32,064 bases of DNA from Phenylobacterium sp. (GTDB taxonomy: Bacteria > Pseudomonadota > Alphaproteobacteria > Caulobacterales > Caulobacteraceae): the NCBI RefSeq assembly GCF_016793225.1, contig NZ_JAEUMN010000123.1, forward strand, positions 1-32,064, written 5' to 3'. The notes under the pieces are model-generated. The model ran no database searches. It was not told the origin of the DNA and saw nothing but the letters and a program-made list of their open reading frames with translations. Position numbers and translations under genes: made by a program. Positions 8,841-16,319 of the stretch are shown here, in pieces (within the stretch, counting starts at the first letter, position 1; every line of letters starts with the position of its first letter).

Positions 8841-8852
8841 AGGCTCCAAGCC

Positions 8853-9551
8853 GTGAAAATTCTTGCTCTTGCTGCGACGACTGCAGCTGCCGCTCTGCTC
8901 GCGAACTCGGCGTCGGCCGCCGTCTACATCTCTTTCGACGGTTCGACGTCCGTCTTCACCCAGGCCGGTGACGGCGTCTTCACGTTCGAAGCCAACTGCG
9001 GCGTGGTGAATTGCGGCGGCTTCGAAGCGGTGACCGTGGACGGCTCGGCGCCTCCGAGCTTCCCCGGCCTGCTGCACAGCGACACCGTGACCGTGAACAC
9101 GGCCGACTCCGGCGCGGCCGAACTCACCATCTGGGTGACGCGGACCGACCTCACCAACCTGAGCGACGCCTTCTTCTCGTCGTTCACCAGCAACAACCAG
9201 GGCGGCCCGGTGAACGTGCAGCTCGACACCTACATCTCGGCGTCGAACGAACTGTTCGCCGGCACGAACCTCGCCTCGTTCAATCACAATGCGATCGGCG
9301 CGGCGTCCGGCAACTTCAACTCGGTGTTCAACACCAATCCGAACGGGACCTACTCGGTCACCGAGCGCTACGTCATCCGCGCGGCGGCGTCGGATTTCGA
9401 GCGCAGCGCGTCGCCGACCATCACGCTGTCCGGCGTGCCCGGCGCGGCGGTCCCGGAGCCCGGCACCTGGGCGCTGATGATCCTGGGCTTCGGCGGCGCG
9501 GGCGCGATGCTTCGCAACCGTCGCCAACGGATCGGCGCCTCCGCGGCCTGA
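8853..9551 (+). CDS. PEPxxWA-CTERM exported protein
   Basis: Protein of 232 aa beginning at GTG 8853, with GGAGG 9 nt upstream. A signal peptide covers residues 1-22 (KILALAATTAAAALLANSASA). The C-terminus has the full sorting signal: VPEPGTWALMILGFGG, a glycine-rich transmembrane helix, then the basic tail RNRRQR. Proteins of this type are processed by an exosortase and are often linked to exopolysaccharide or the cell surface. The mature domain is beta-rich with a Cys pair in NCGVVNCGGF and a later Asn/Thr/Ser-rich stretch. It lacks a recognised catalytic domain. No exosortase gene is in the window. A strong hairpin terminator follows the gene. Confidence 0.9.
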   Translation: MKILALAATTAAAALLANSASAAVYISFDGSTSVFTQAGDGVFTFEANCGVVNCGGFEAVTVDGSAPPSFPGLLHSDTVTVNTADSGAAELTIWVTRTDLTNLSDAFFSSFTSNNQGGPVNVQLDTYISASNELFAGTNLASFNHNAIGAASGNFNSVFNTNPNGTYSVTERYVIRAAASDFERSASPTITLSGVPGAAVPEPGTWALMILGFGGAGAMLRNRRQRIGASAA

Positions 9552-9574
9552 TCGAGACGTCTGAGCCGACACGC

Positions 9575-9601
9575 GACGCCCCGGCCTCTGGCCGGGGCGT
9601 C
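9575..9601 (+). terminator. Rho-independent-type terminator
   Basis: A perfect 12-bp stem (GACGCCCCGGCC / GGCCGGGGCGTC) with loop TCT is followed by TTGCGTTT, 24 bp after the stop of the PEP-CTERM gene. Confidence 0.75.
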
Positions 9602-9666
9602 TTGCGTTTGCCTGCTCGCGGAAATCGCCTAGCACTGTCGGCGACGACAGGGAGGCCCGGCGGGTC

Positions 9667-10386
9667 ATGATGAAGCTCTATTCCGGCGATCTCAGCCCGT
9701 ACTCGGCGCGCGTACGGATGCAGATCTACGCCAAGGGCCTCGAGGACCGGATCGAGCTGGAGCGTCCGGCCGACTTCGGCATGCCGACGTTCCGCCAGCG
9801 CAATCCGATCGGGCGCATCCCGGTCCTCGACATCGACGGCGACCTGATGCCCGAGTCCGAGGTCATCGCCGAGTATCTGGAGGAGGTGTTCCCCGAGCCT
9901 TCGCTCCTGGGGGAGACGGCGCGCGAGACCGCCCATATCCGCACGCTCGCCCGGATCGGCGACGTGTACCTCATGAACAACCTCTTCATGCTGTCGGGCC
10001 AGGCCCGGGCGGCCGACCGCAACGCCGGCGTCGTCGAACTGCTGGGCGGACAGGTCGTCCGCAACATCAAGGCGCTGGACAGGATGATCGGCGAGGACGG
10101 CTTCGCCTGCTGCGGCCGCCTCACCATGGCCGACTGCGCCCTCGTGCCAGCGCTCTTCATGATGGGCAGCGTCATTCCGGGCGTCGGACTTGAAAACCCC
10201 GTGCCCAAGGCGGCCAAGGTCGCGGCCTACTGGGCGGCGATCCAGCAGAACGCCCACGCCGCACGGGTCCTGGTCGAGCTGCATCGGGGCCTGGAGGAAC
10301 GGCTCGAGCTGATCCGCTCGGGCAAGTTCGAGAAGATGATGCAGGCCTTCCGCGCCGCCCAGGCCGCCGCGGACGCCGAGGCCTGA
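9667..10386 (+). CDS. Glutathione S-transferase family protein
   Basis: Protein of 239 aa. The N-terminal thioredoxin-like domain (1-80) starts MMKLYSGDLSPYSARVRMQIYAKG with a Ser (SPYS) at the position that usually activates glutathione. It contains the cis-Pro strand GRIPVLDIDGDLMPESEVIAEYLEE, where the ES pair binds the glutathione gamma-glutamyl group. The all-helical C-terminal domain (90-215) has the N-cap motif GRLTMADCALVPALF. A helical tail rich in Ala and charged residues extends it slightly past usual. GSTs conjugate or isomerise electrophiles with glutathione; the substrate is unknown. GGGAGG lies 11 nt before ATG 9667; ATG 9670 is equally possible. Confidence 0.92.
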   Translation: MMKLYSGDLSPYSARVRMQIYAKGLEDRIELERPADFGMPTFRQRNPIGRIPVLDIDGDLMPESEVIAEYLEEVFPEPSLLGETARETAHIRTLARIGDVYLMNNLFMLSGQARAADRNAGVVELLGGQVVRNIKALDRMIGEDGFACCGRLTMADCALVPALFMMGSVIPGVGLENPVPKAAKVAAYWAAIQQNAHAARVLVELHRGLEERLELIRSGKFEKMMQAFRAAQAAADAEA

Positions 10387-10482
10387 CGCGAAGGCGCCGA
10401 TCCCGTTCGAGCCCGTCTAGGCAGACGCCCCATCGTCCGCTAAGAACCGCCCTCCCGCGGTCGCGAAAGTGGCCTGCGCGCT

Positions 10483-10572
10483 GGTGACGTGGCCGAGTGG
10501 CTGAAGGCAACGGTTTGCTAAATCGTCATACGTGAAAGCGTATCGAGGGTTCGAATCCCTCCGTCACCGCCA
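10483..10572 (+). tRNA. tRNA-Ser (anticodon GCU)
   Basis: The 7-bp acceptor stem is GGTGACG (10483-10489) with CGTCACC (10562-10568). Discriminator G is followed by an encoded CCA (10570-10572). The anticodon stem ACGGT/ATCGT encloses loop TTGCTAA, with anticodon GCT at 10517-10519. A long variable arm (CATACGTGAAAGCGTATG-like) is typical of tRNA-Ser, and the T loop is GGTTCGAATCC. It reads AGC and AGU codons. Confidence 0.97.
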
Positions 10573-10634
10573 CTTCCTCCTAACTGGATAGCCTCCGGCT
10601 CTGCGGTCCCGCTTCCGCCCCACGTTCGTCGGCG

Positions 10635-10654
10635 GAGGTCAGGCATCTGACCTC
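10635..10654. repeat. Inverted repeat between tRNA-Ser and PEP-CTERM gene
   Basis: Perfect 8-bp arms GAGGTCAG and CTGACCTC with loop GCAT lie 62 nt after the tRNA. It may be the tRNA terminator, although no T-run follows, or an operator upstream of the next gene. Confidence 0.45.
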
Positions 10655-10775
10655 AAGGAGGGTTGCCGTACACGCCGGCCGCAAGGGTTTCGCTTGAAAC
10701 GCGAACCAGCTTGTAGCCCAAGCTATGCCGTGGCAACCGGCGAACGTGGGTCATTTAGGAAGGGGCGCTACCACA

Positions 10776-11324
10776 ATGAAATTGCATACCATCTTGGCGG
10801 GCGCGGTTGCCACGGTCGCACTCGGCAGCGCCGCGCAGGCTGCGACGTTGGCCGGCGACACCATCGACATCAACCTCAACGCCGGGGGTACCGACTACGG
10901 CACGCAGACCGTGCTCGTGGGCGCCGGAGACGACGCGTCTTACTTCGCCAACCAGTACATCGATCTGGACGCCGGCGTGGCTGGCGACCTCTTTACCGTC
11001 CGCTCGACGAGCAACTACTGCGGCATCGTGTGCGGTGGCCGGGTCACTTGGACCCTGACCAGCCTGAACTTCGGAACGCCGTTGACCGGCTTCACCGTTC
11101 TTCAGTCGATCGCGCCCGTTACCATCGACGCGCTGACCGCCACTTCCGTGACCTTCAGCTACAACGACGTGAGCATTCCGACGGGCGTCTATTTCCAGGC
11201 TCGTTTCGAAACCGGTGACGTCGGCGGCGTTCCCGAGCCGTCCACCTGGGCGCTCATGATCGGGGGATTCGGTCTGGCCGGCGCCGCGCTTCGCGGCCGG
11301 AAGCAGGCCGCCGCGCAGGCTTAA
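10776..11324 (+). CDS. PEPxxWA-CTERM exported protein (second copy type)
   Basis: Protein of 182 aa starting at ATG 10776 with AGGAAGGGG upstream. Signal peptide: residues 1-22 (MKLHTILAGAVATVALGSAAQA). C-terminal exosortase signal: VPEPSTWALMIGGFGLAGAALRGRK. The mature region is beta-rich, with a Cys pair in YCGIVCGG that resembles NCGVVNCGG of the other PEP-CTERM protein at 8853. No enzymatic motif is recognised. Both are likely surface or extracellular, sorted by an exosortase elsewhere in the genome. An in-frame ATG at 10725 lies before the ribosome site and is rejected. A terminator follows directly. Confidence 0.88.
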   Translation: MKLHTILAGAVATVALGSAAQAATLAGDTIDINLNAGGTDYGTQTVLVGAGDDASYFANQYIDLDAGVAGDLFTVRSTSNYCGIVCGGRVTWTLTSLNFGTPLTGFTVLQSIAPVTIDALTATSVTFSYNDVSIPTGVYFQARFETGDVGGVPEPSTWALMIGGFGLAGAALRGRKQAAAQA

Positions 11325-11330
11325 GCGGCG

Positions 11331-11356
11331 GAGCGGGGCGCTTCCGCGCCCCGCTC
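11331..11356 (+). terminator. Terminator after second PEP-CTERM gene
   Basis: A perfect 11-bp stem GAGCGGGGCGC / GCGCCCCGCTC with loop TTCC lies 6 nt after the stop codon. The following bases (GCCTTCAA) are only weakly U-rich in transcript. Confidence 0.7.
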
Positions 11357-11730
11357 GCCTTCAAGCGCGGGTGGCGTGGGCCATACCCTAGTTCTTGACG
11401 GCATAACCTTCGGTTCGGTTGCCCGTTTCTGCGCCAGCGTTCCACCTCGGTTCACTCATCTCCCAGAACAGGAACGTGCGGCCCTCCCATTCACCGGAGT
11501 CGCCGCTGTAGCGCCCCTCCTGCCCGGACCGGATCGCCCCGACACGAGGGGCGGATCGAGGGCCTCGAGCGCGCTGGCGCATTTCCAGTCTCAACAACGG
11601 CACCGCTACTTCTTCTCAGCCAATGGAACGACTTGGCGGGGCGGGTCGGGGCGCTCAGCCCCGCCGCCCTGAAGACGCGCGACGGACAAGGCGGGCCATC
11701 ACGCCCAGCCCGGCGAGAAGCGGCGCGCCC
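11357..11730. other. Gene-poor stretch, possible eroded gene fragment
   Basis: No convincing gene in about 370 bp. The left half (11388-11480) is lower in GC than its surroundings. The minus strand there reads about 40 residues with natural-looking composition (GDSGEWEGRTFLFWEMSEP..., ending GYAVKN) but with no start or ribosome site of quality and no recognised family. It may be the remnant of a degraded gene. The right half is a GC-rich spacer with 8-bp arms GGCGGGGC / GCCCCGCC around 11635-11668. Confidence 0.35.
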
Positions 11731-11756
11731 GATTAAATGAACGTGTTCATTTAATC
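11731..11756. promoter_or_regulatory. Long palindromic operator, probable TetR site
   Basis: Perfect 12-bp arms GATTAAATGAAC and GTTCATTTAATC are separated by two bases, in an AT-rich island in otherwise about 70% GC DNA. The core TGAAC-N2-GTTCA is a common TetR-family operator form. It lies 45 bp upstream of the Coq4-family gene, which is followed by a TetR gene, so autoregulation is likely. A TAGGGT at 11767-11772 could be the -10 box of a promoter whose -35 overlaps the palindrome. Confidence 0.8.
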
Positions 11757-11800
11757 GCCGGCCTGCTAGGGTCCCCGTCCGCAAAGGGGAGATCGCTGCC

Positions 11801-12505
11801 GTGACCGACAGGCCCACCATCGACCGGGAGTTCGCCGAGAAGTTCCTGAAGTCCGCCGACACGCCGCTCGACTACGGGGTCTACTTCCTGTTCCACGAGT
11901 GGTGGGAAAAGGCGCCGCAGAAGGCCATCGACGCCTACAGCCGCGAACTCGCCTCGATCCCCGAGGCCGCCCCCTTCATCGCCCAGCGGTTCATTTCCGA
12001 ACCGTTGTCGCTGGAACGGCTGGCGCAGTGCGCGCCGGGAACCCTGGGGCACGCCTACCGGCGCTTCATCCTCGACAACAAGCTGGAGCAGAACCTCGGC
12101 CGGAACTACCGCCGGTTCAACGAGGAGCTGACGGCGTCCGGCAAGCTGGATCGCCTGCCGCCGGACCTCAGCTACATGATGGTCCGGGGCTTCCAGATCC
12201 ACGACTTCCTGCACGTGCTCACCGGCTACGAGGCGACGCCCCGCGGCGAGCTGGCGCTCGCGGCCTTCTATCTCGCTCAGCTGCGGTTCCCGTACCACGC
12301 GATGCGGGTGGCGGTGACGGCGGCGCACATGGCCTTCCTGCGGCCGGGCCTGATCGTGGAGGCCATGGACGCCTTCGTGGACGGGTGGGCCTATGGCCGG
12401 GTGGCGAGGAACCTGAACTTCGAGCGCTGGGAGGACGAGCTGGACACGCCGCTCGAAACGCTGCGCGCCCGAATGGGCTTGAACCGGACGAGCCTGGCCG
12501 CATAA
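11801..12505 (+). CDS. Coq4 family protein (ubiquinone-biosynthesis type)
   Basis: Protein of 234 aa beginning at GTG 11801 after AAGGGGAG. The Coq4 metal-site signature HDxxH-x11-E is exact: His134-Asp135-x2-His138 and Glu150 in IHDFLHVLTGYEATPRGE. Eukaryotic Coq4 is a zinc/lipid-binding protein that takes part in ring decarboxylation and hydroxylation of the ubiquinone precursor; bacterial homologues are mostly uncharacterised and need not act in ubiquinone synthesis. The rest is helical, including YLAQLRFPYHAMRVAVTAAHMAFL. The gene is followed after 7 nt by a TetR regulator and preceded by a strong palindrome, so it is probably induced by a ligand. Confidence 0.88.
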   Translation: MTDRPTIDREFAEKFLKSADTPLDYGVYFLFHEWWEKAPQKAIDAYSRELASIPEAAPFIAQRFISEPLSLERLAQCAPGTLGHAYRRFILDNKLEQNLGRNYRRFNEELTASGKLDRLPPDLSYMMVRGFQIHDFLHVLTGYEATPRGELALAAFYLAQLRFPYHAMRVAVTAAHMAFLRPGLIVEAMDAFVDGWAYGRVARNLNFERWEDELDTPLETLRARMGLNRTSLAA

Positions 12506-12512
12506 GGGCGCA

Positions 12513-13118
12513 ATGCCCCGCACGCCCGCCACCGAAGCGCAGCGCGACGCCGCCCGGCGTCATCTGCAGAAGGCGGCGGCGGGCCTTTACGCCGAACTCG
12601 GGGCGACCGGCGTCTCGGCGCGCGCGGTGGCCGAGCGCGCCAACGTCAGCGTCGGCACCATCTACTCCTACTTCGGCAGTCTCCAGGGGCTGATGCAGTC
12701 CCTGTGGATGCAGCCCCTGGAGGGGATCAACGCCCGTTTCGAGCAGGTAGCCGCCGCGGTTCCCGAGCCGCTGCCCAGGCTGCGCGCTCTGCTCGAGGCC
12801 TACGTCGACGTGGCGCGGGCGCGGCCCGAGCTGTACCGTGGCGCCTTCCTGTTCGTTCGGCCCGCGGCCCTGCCGACGCCGGAGCGGGGGCCGCTGGAGA
12901 CCGCGGTTTTCCCCTCGCTGCTCGTCGCCGCCATCCGCGATGGACAGGCCCAGGGCGCCATGCGCGAGGGCGACCCGGTCCGGCTGGCGCAGCTCGCCTG
13001 GGCCGGCGTGCACGGCGCCTTGGCCCTGCCGGTGAACTTCGACCGCCTGCAGCTGGACGCGACGGGATGTCTCGCCGGGGACATGGTAGGCCTCGTCGTC
13101 GACGGGTTGGCGAGCTAG
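12513..13118 (+). CDS. TetR/AcrR family transcriptional regulator
   Basis: Protein of 201 aa. The N-terminal HTH (about 13-60) reads LQKAAAGLYAELGATGVSARAVAERANVSVGTIYSYFGS, the canonical TetR DNA-binding domain with VGTIYSYFGS as the recognition helix. The remainder is the helical ligand-binding/dimer domain with a C-terminal WAGVHGALALPVNF segment common to TetR_C-type domains. It starts 7 nt after the Coq4 stop and is probably co-transcribed and autoregulated through the palindrome at 11731. The ligand is unknown; a hydrophobic or quinone-like effector would fit Coq4, but that is inference. Confidence 0.93.
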   Translation: MPRTPATEAQRDAARRHLQKAAAGLYAELGATGVSARAVAERANVSVGTIYSYFGSLQGLMQSLWMQPLEGINARFEQVAAAVPEPLPRLRALLEAYVDVARARPELYRGAFLFVRPAALPTPERGPLETAVFPSLLVAAIRDGQAQGAMREGDPVRLAQLAWAGVHGALALPVNFDRLQLDATGCLAGDMVGLVVDGLAS

Positions 13119-13189
13119 ACGCCACGGCGCCCTTGCGCCCGGCGGCGTCCTGCTGACAGGCTCGCGGCAAAACGAGACGGGGAGACGCC

Positions 13190-14050
13190 ATGCTGAGCTG
13201 GCAAGTGGGGGCGGTGAAGATCACGCGGGTGGTCGAGGTGCAGATGCCGATCGCCTACAGCCCGGACACCGTCTTCCTGAAGGAAGCGACGCCGGCCGAG
13301 CTGCGCAAGCTGCCCTGGCTCTATCCGCACTTCGTGAGCGAGAACGACGAGCTGCTGCTCTCGATCCATGCCCTGCTCGTGGAGGCGCCGGGCCTGCGCC
13401 TCGTGGTCGACACCTGCATCGGCAACGACAAGCCGCGCGCCGGCATGACCGGGCCGGGCGGCCTGCAGACGAAGTTCCTGGAGGCGATGGCCGAGGCGGG
13501 CTGGAGCCCCGACAGCGTCGACGCCGTCGTCTGCACCCACATGCACGTGGACCACGTCGGCTGGAACACCATGCGCGTCGACGGCGCCTGGGTGCCGACC
13601 TTCCCCAAGGCGCGCTACCTGCTCGGACGCGCCGAGTTCGACCACTGGACCGCGGAGGGCGACGCCGAGCAGCAGCAGATCATGGCCGACTCCGTCCAGC
13701 CCGTGCTCGACGCCGGCCTCGTGGATTTCGTCCCCCTCGACCACGTGATCTCGCCGGAGATCCGGCTGACGCCCAGCGTCGGCCATACCCCCGGCCACGT
13801 GTCCGTGGTGATCGAGTCGCAGGGCGAGCGGGCGGTGATCACCGGCGACATGACCCATCACCCCTGCCAGTTCGCGCATCCGCACTGGTGCCCGTCGTTC
13901 GACGTCGACCCCGCCGCGGCGACCGCGACCCGCCGGCGGCTGTTCGCCGAATGGGCCGACGACCCGACGCTGGTCATCGGCACGCACTACGCCGACCCTA
14001 CCGCCGGCCGCGTGCGTCGCGACGGCGCGGCTTTCCGCTTCGAAGCCTAG
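13190..14050 (+). CDS. MBL-fold metallo-hydrolase
   Basis: Protein of 286 aa. Metallo-beta-lactamase-fold metal ligands are all present: His117, His119, Asp121 and His122 in CTHMHVDHVGW, the GHTPGH pair at 199-203, Asp220 in ITGDMTHH and His266 in VIGTHYADP. The N-terminal part LSWQVGAVKITRVVE and the later FPKARYLLGRAEFDHW fit the hydrolase subgroup that contains lactonase-like and organophosphate-like enzymes; the substrate cannot be fixed. No signal peptide is present. It lies 71 bp after the TetR gene and 9 bp before the histidine phosphatase, so it is likely co-transcribed with the latter. Confidence 0.92.
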   Translation: MLSWQVGAVKITRVVEVQMPIAYSPDTVFLKEATPAELRKLPWLYPHFVSENDELLLSIHALLVEAPGLRLVVDTCIGNDKPRAGMTGPGGLQTKFLEAMAEAGWSPDSVDAVVCTHMHVDHVGWNTMRVDGAWVPTFPKARYLLGRAEFDHWTAEGDAEQQQIMADSVQPVLDAGLVDFVPLDHVISPEIRLTPSVGHTPGHVSVVIESQGERAVITGDMTHHPCQFAHPHWCPSFDVDPAAATATRRRLFAEWADDPTLVIGTHYADPTAGRVRRDGAAFRFEA

Positions 14051-14059
14051 GCGCCCCGA

Positions 14060-14635
14060 ATGGAACTGATCCTCATCCGCCACGGGCTGCCCGAGCGCCG
14101 CGACGACACCTCGGACCCGCCCCTCAGCGCGGAAGGCCATCGCCAGGCCCGGCGCGTGGCGGACTGGCTCCGGCACGAGCCCATCCACGCCGTCTATTCC
14201 TCGACGATGCTGCGGGCCCGCCAGACGGCGGAGCCGTTCGCCGGACACCTGGGCCACGAGATCGACTGCCACGACGGCATCTGCGAGTTCGACCGCCACA
14301 CCGGCGCCTACGTGCCCATGGAAGTGCTCAAGCGCGAGAACTACGAAGCCTGGCTCCGCATGGCGACGGGCGAGCACTCGGTCGACATCGCGGCGTTCCA
14401 GCGGCCCGTCGTCGAGACGCTGGAGGCGATCATCGAGGCCAACCAGGGCCGCCGCGTGGCCGTCTTCTGCCACGGCGGGGTGATCAACGTCTGGACGGCG
14501 CACGTGCTGGGGATGGCCCCGCGGCTCTTCTTCGAGCCGGACTACACCTCGATCCACCGCTTCATGTGCGCCCGCACCGGCCAGCGCAACGTGCTCAGCC
14601 TCAACGAGCGGGCCCACCTGCGCGAGCCGGGCTAG
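14060..14635 (+). CDS. Histidine phosphatase family protein
   Basis: Protein of 191 aa of the phosphoglycerate-mutase-like branch. The nucleophilic His8 lies in LILIRHGLPERR. Arg52-type residues follow in SSTMLRARQTAEPFA, an acidic CEFDRH provides the general acid, and the second catalytic His138 is in VAVFCHGGVIN. These enzymes dephosphorylate small molecules or phosphoproteins through a phosphohistidine intermediate; the substrate is unknown. It begins 9 nt after the MBL stop. It converges on the radical SAM gene, with six bases between stops and no visible terminator. Confidence 0.93.
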   Translation: MELILIRHGLPERRDDTSDPPLSAEGHRQARRVADWLRHEPIHAVYSSTMLRARQTAEPFAGHLGHEIDCHDGICEFDRHTGAYVPMEVLKRENYEAWLRMATGEHSVDIAAFQRPVVETLEAIIEANQGRRVAVFCHGGVINVWTAHVLGMAPRLFFEPDYTSIHRFMCARTGQRNVLSLNERAHLREPG

Positions 14636-14641
14636 ACGGGC

Positions 14642-16261
14642 TCACGCCGCCGCCTCCAGCGCCTCCAGCAGGACCGCCTGGTTGCGGGCCACGAAGGCGT
14701 CGCGCTCGCGGATCACCGCCGCCAGGGTCGCGTCGCACAGGTCGCGAAGCGCCGCCGGATCGGGCGCCCGGCCCACGCCGTGCTCGTGCAGGTCGGCCAG
14801 CGCCTCGACGATCTGGAAGAGCTCGGCGTTGCTGCGTGCGGTCAGCGCCTTCAGCGTGGCCTCGTACGCGTCGGTGTCGGGGAGGGCGGGGAACAGGCGC
14901 CGCACCACGGCCACCTCCAGATGGGCCCACGAGAGCTGCATGGTCAGCGCCCGCGGCCCGTGCACCCAACCCGTCACCTCCACGATGCGCGCCAGGTCGG
15001 CGTAGAAGGCGTCCAGGCGGGGATCCAGGAAGTCGTAGTCGGGCGTGCAGACGTCGCCCTTCAGCCGGCCCGCCGCCTCCAGCGTCGCCTTGATGGGCGT
15101 GCCGTCGTAGGGAAGCATCTTGCAGAAGGTCGCCGGCGAGCAGCCGTCACCCACGATCTCGCGCAGGAAGGCGAGGTTCGCCCGCACCGAGCGGAAGGTG
15201 CTGGACGGATCCAGCAGCATGAAGCCGTACTCGAAGCGGATCCCCAGGTCCTTCAGCATCCGGACCGCCGCGAGGTTCTGCTCGACGGTGATCTCCTTGT
15301 TGAGGGTCACCAGGCCGTCCTCGTCGCCGGACTCCAGGCCCATGTAGACCAGGTACAGGCCCGCATCGCGCATCCGCGACAGCAGGTGGGCGTCCACGGC
15401 ATCGGCCCGGCAGTTGAGCTTGAAGATCACCTTCCGCGAGAGGCCGCTCTCGATCAGCCTGTCGACGAGATCGTGCGCCCAGGCCCGCCACTTGGGCCCG
15501 AACATCGGGAAGTCGTCGTCCTGGAACAGGAAGACCGTGACCCCGCGGGTCTCGTACAGCTCGGCCATCTCGCGGACGACCTCGTGGGTCTTGCGCAGCC
15601 GCACCACCTTGCCCGGCGCGGTCCGGTAGAAGGTGTGGATCGAGCAGAACGAGCAGGTGCGCGCGCAGCCCCGGCTGGCCAGGATCGGCATGCCCTGGCG
15701 TCCCAGGATCTCGGTCGGCGCGAAGTCGCGGTCGGGGAAGGGCAGGGCGTCGAGGTCGTGGACCAGGTGGCGGGGCGGGTTGGCCTGCACGCCGTCCGGC
15801 GTCCGGTAGACCAGGCCGTCCAGGGCGCGCCAGTCGCCGCCGTCCCGCAGGGTCTCCACCAGCGCCAGCAGGGTCTCCTCGCCCTCGAAGCGGACGACGC
15901 TGTCGAGGTCGGGGGCAGCCTTCAGCGTCTGCTCGGGACTGAGGCTGGGATAGTGCCCGCCCATGGTGAAGTGGGCGTCCACCCCTGCGCGCCGCAGGCT
16001 GAACATGAGGTCGTCGTAGCGGCGGATGTAGTACTGGAAGATCAGCGAGAACCCGACCAGCAGCGGCCTGGCGTCGGCGACGGCGCGCACGATCGCCTCG
16101 GGGGGCTGTTCGATGTCGATGACCCGGACATCCCAGCCTGCGCGGCGCAGCACCGCCGACAGGTAGCCCAGGCCGAGGTTGCCCATCTTCTGGAAGCCGA
16201 TCAGCGCAACGACGCCGCGCGCATCGGCGACCGGCGCGGAAGCGCGGTCGATCGCAGGCAT
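14642..16261 (-). CDS. B12-binding domain radical SAM protein
   Basis: Protein of 539 aa. Residues 15-135 are a cobalamin-binding Rossmann-like domain (GFQKMGNLGLGYLSAVLRRAGW, then MGGHYPSLSPE) without the DxHxxG lower-ligand motif, as usual in B12 radical SAM enzymes. Residues 185-400 are the radical SAM barrel with the 4Fe-4S cluster motif C199-x3-C203-x2-C206 (SRGCARTCSFC) and GLESGDE. About 130 C-terminal residues are a helical extension of unknown role. Such enzymes often methylate unactivated carbons or rearrange peptides, lipids or cofactors. CAGGAG lies before the ATG. A 68-aa peptide gene sits 58 nt upstream in the same orientation, suggesting a peptide substrate or partner. Substrate unknown. 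Confidence 0.92.
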   Translation of the reverse strand: MPAIDRASAPVADARGVVALIGFQKMGNLGLGYLSAVLRRAGWDVRVIDIEQPPEAIVRAVADARPLLVGFSLIFQYYIRRYDDLMFSLRRAGVDAHFTMGGHYPSLSPEQTLKAAPDLDSVVRFEGEETLLALVETLRDGGDWRALDGLVYRTPDGVQANPPRHLVHDLDALPFPDRDFAPTEILGRQGMPILASRGCARTCSFCSIHTFYRTAPGKVVRLRKTHEVVREMAELYETRGVTVFLFQDDDFPMFGPKWRAWAHDLVDRLIESGLSRKVIFKLNCRADAVDAHLLSRMRDAGLYLVYMGLESGDEDGLVTLNKEITVEQNLAAVRMLKDLGIRFEYGFMLLDPSSTFRSVRANLAFLREIVGDGCSPATFCKMLPYDGTPIKATLEAAGRLKGDVCTPDYDFLDPRLDAFYADLARIVEVTGWVHGPRALTMQLSWAHLEVAVVRRLFPALPDTDAYEATLKALTARSNAELFQIVEALADLHEHGVGRAPDPAALRDLCDATLAAVIRERDAFVARNQAVLLEALEAAA

Positions 16262-16286
16262 TACGGAACTCCTGGCTTGAGGCGGG

Positions 16287-16308
16287 GGCGGCGGCCGGAA
16301 CCGCCGCC
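16287..16308 (-). promoter_or_regulatory. GC hairpin between peptide gene and radical SAM gene
   Basis: Arms GGCGGCGG and CCGCCGCC (all G-C, 8 bp) with a 6-nt loop lie between the two minus-strand genes. It has no U-run. It could attenuate transcription or protect the upstream mRNA so that the peptide is made in excess of the enzyme. Confidence 0.5.
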
Positions 16309-16319
16309 AGGTCGACGGG

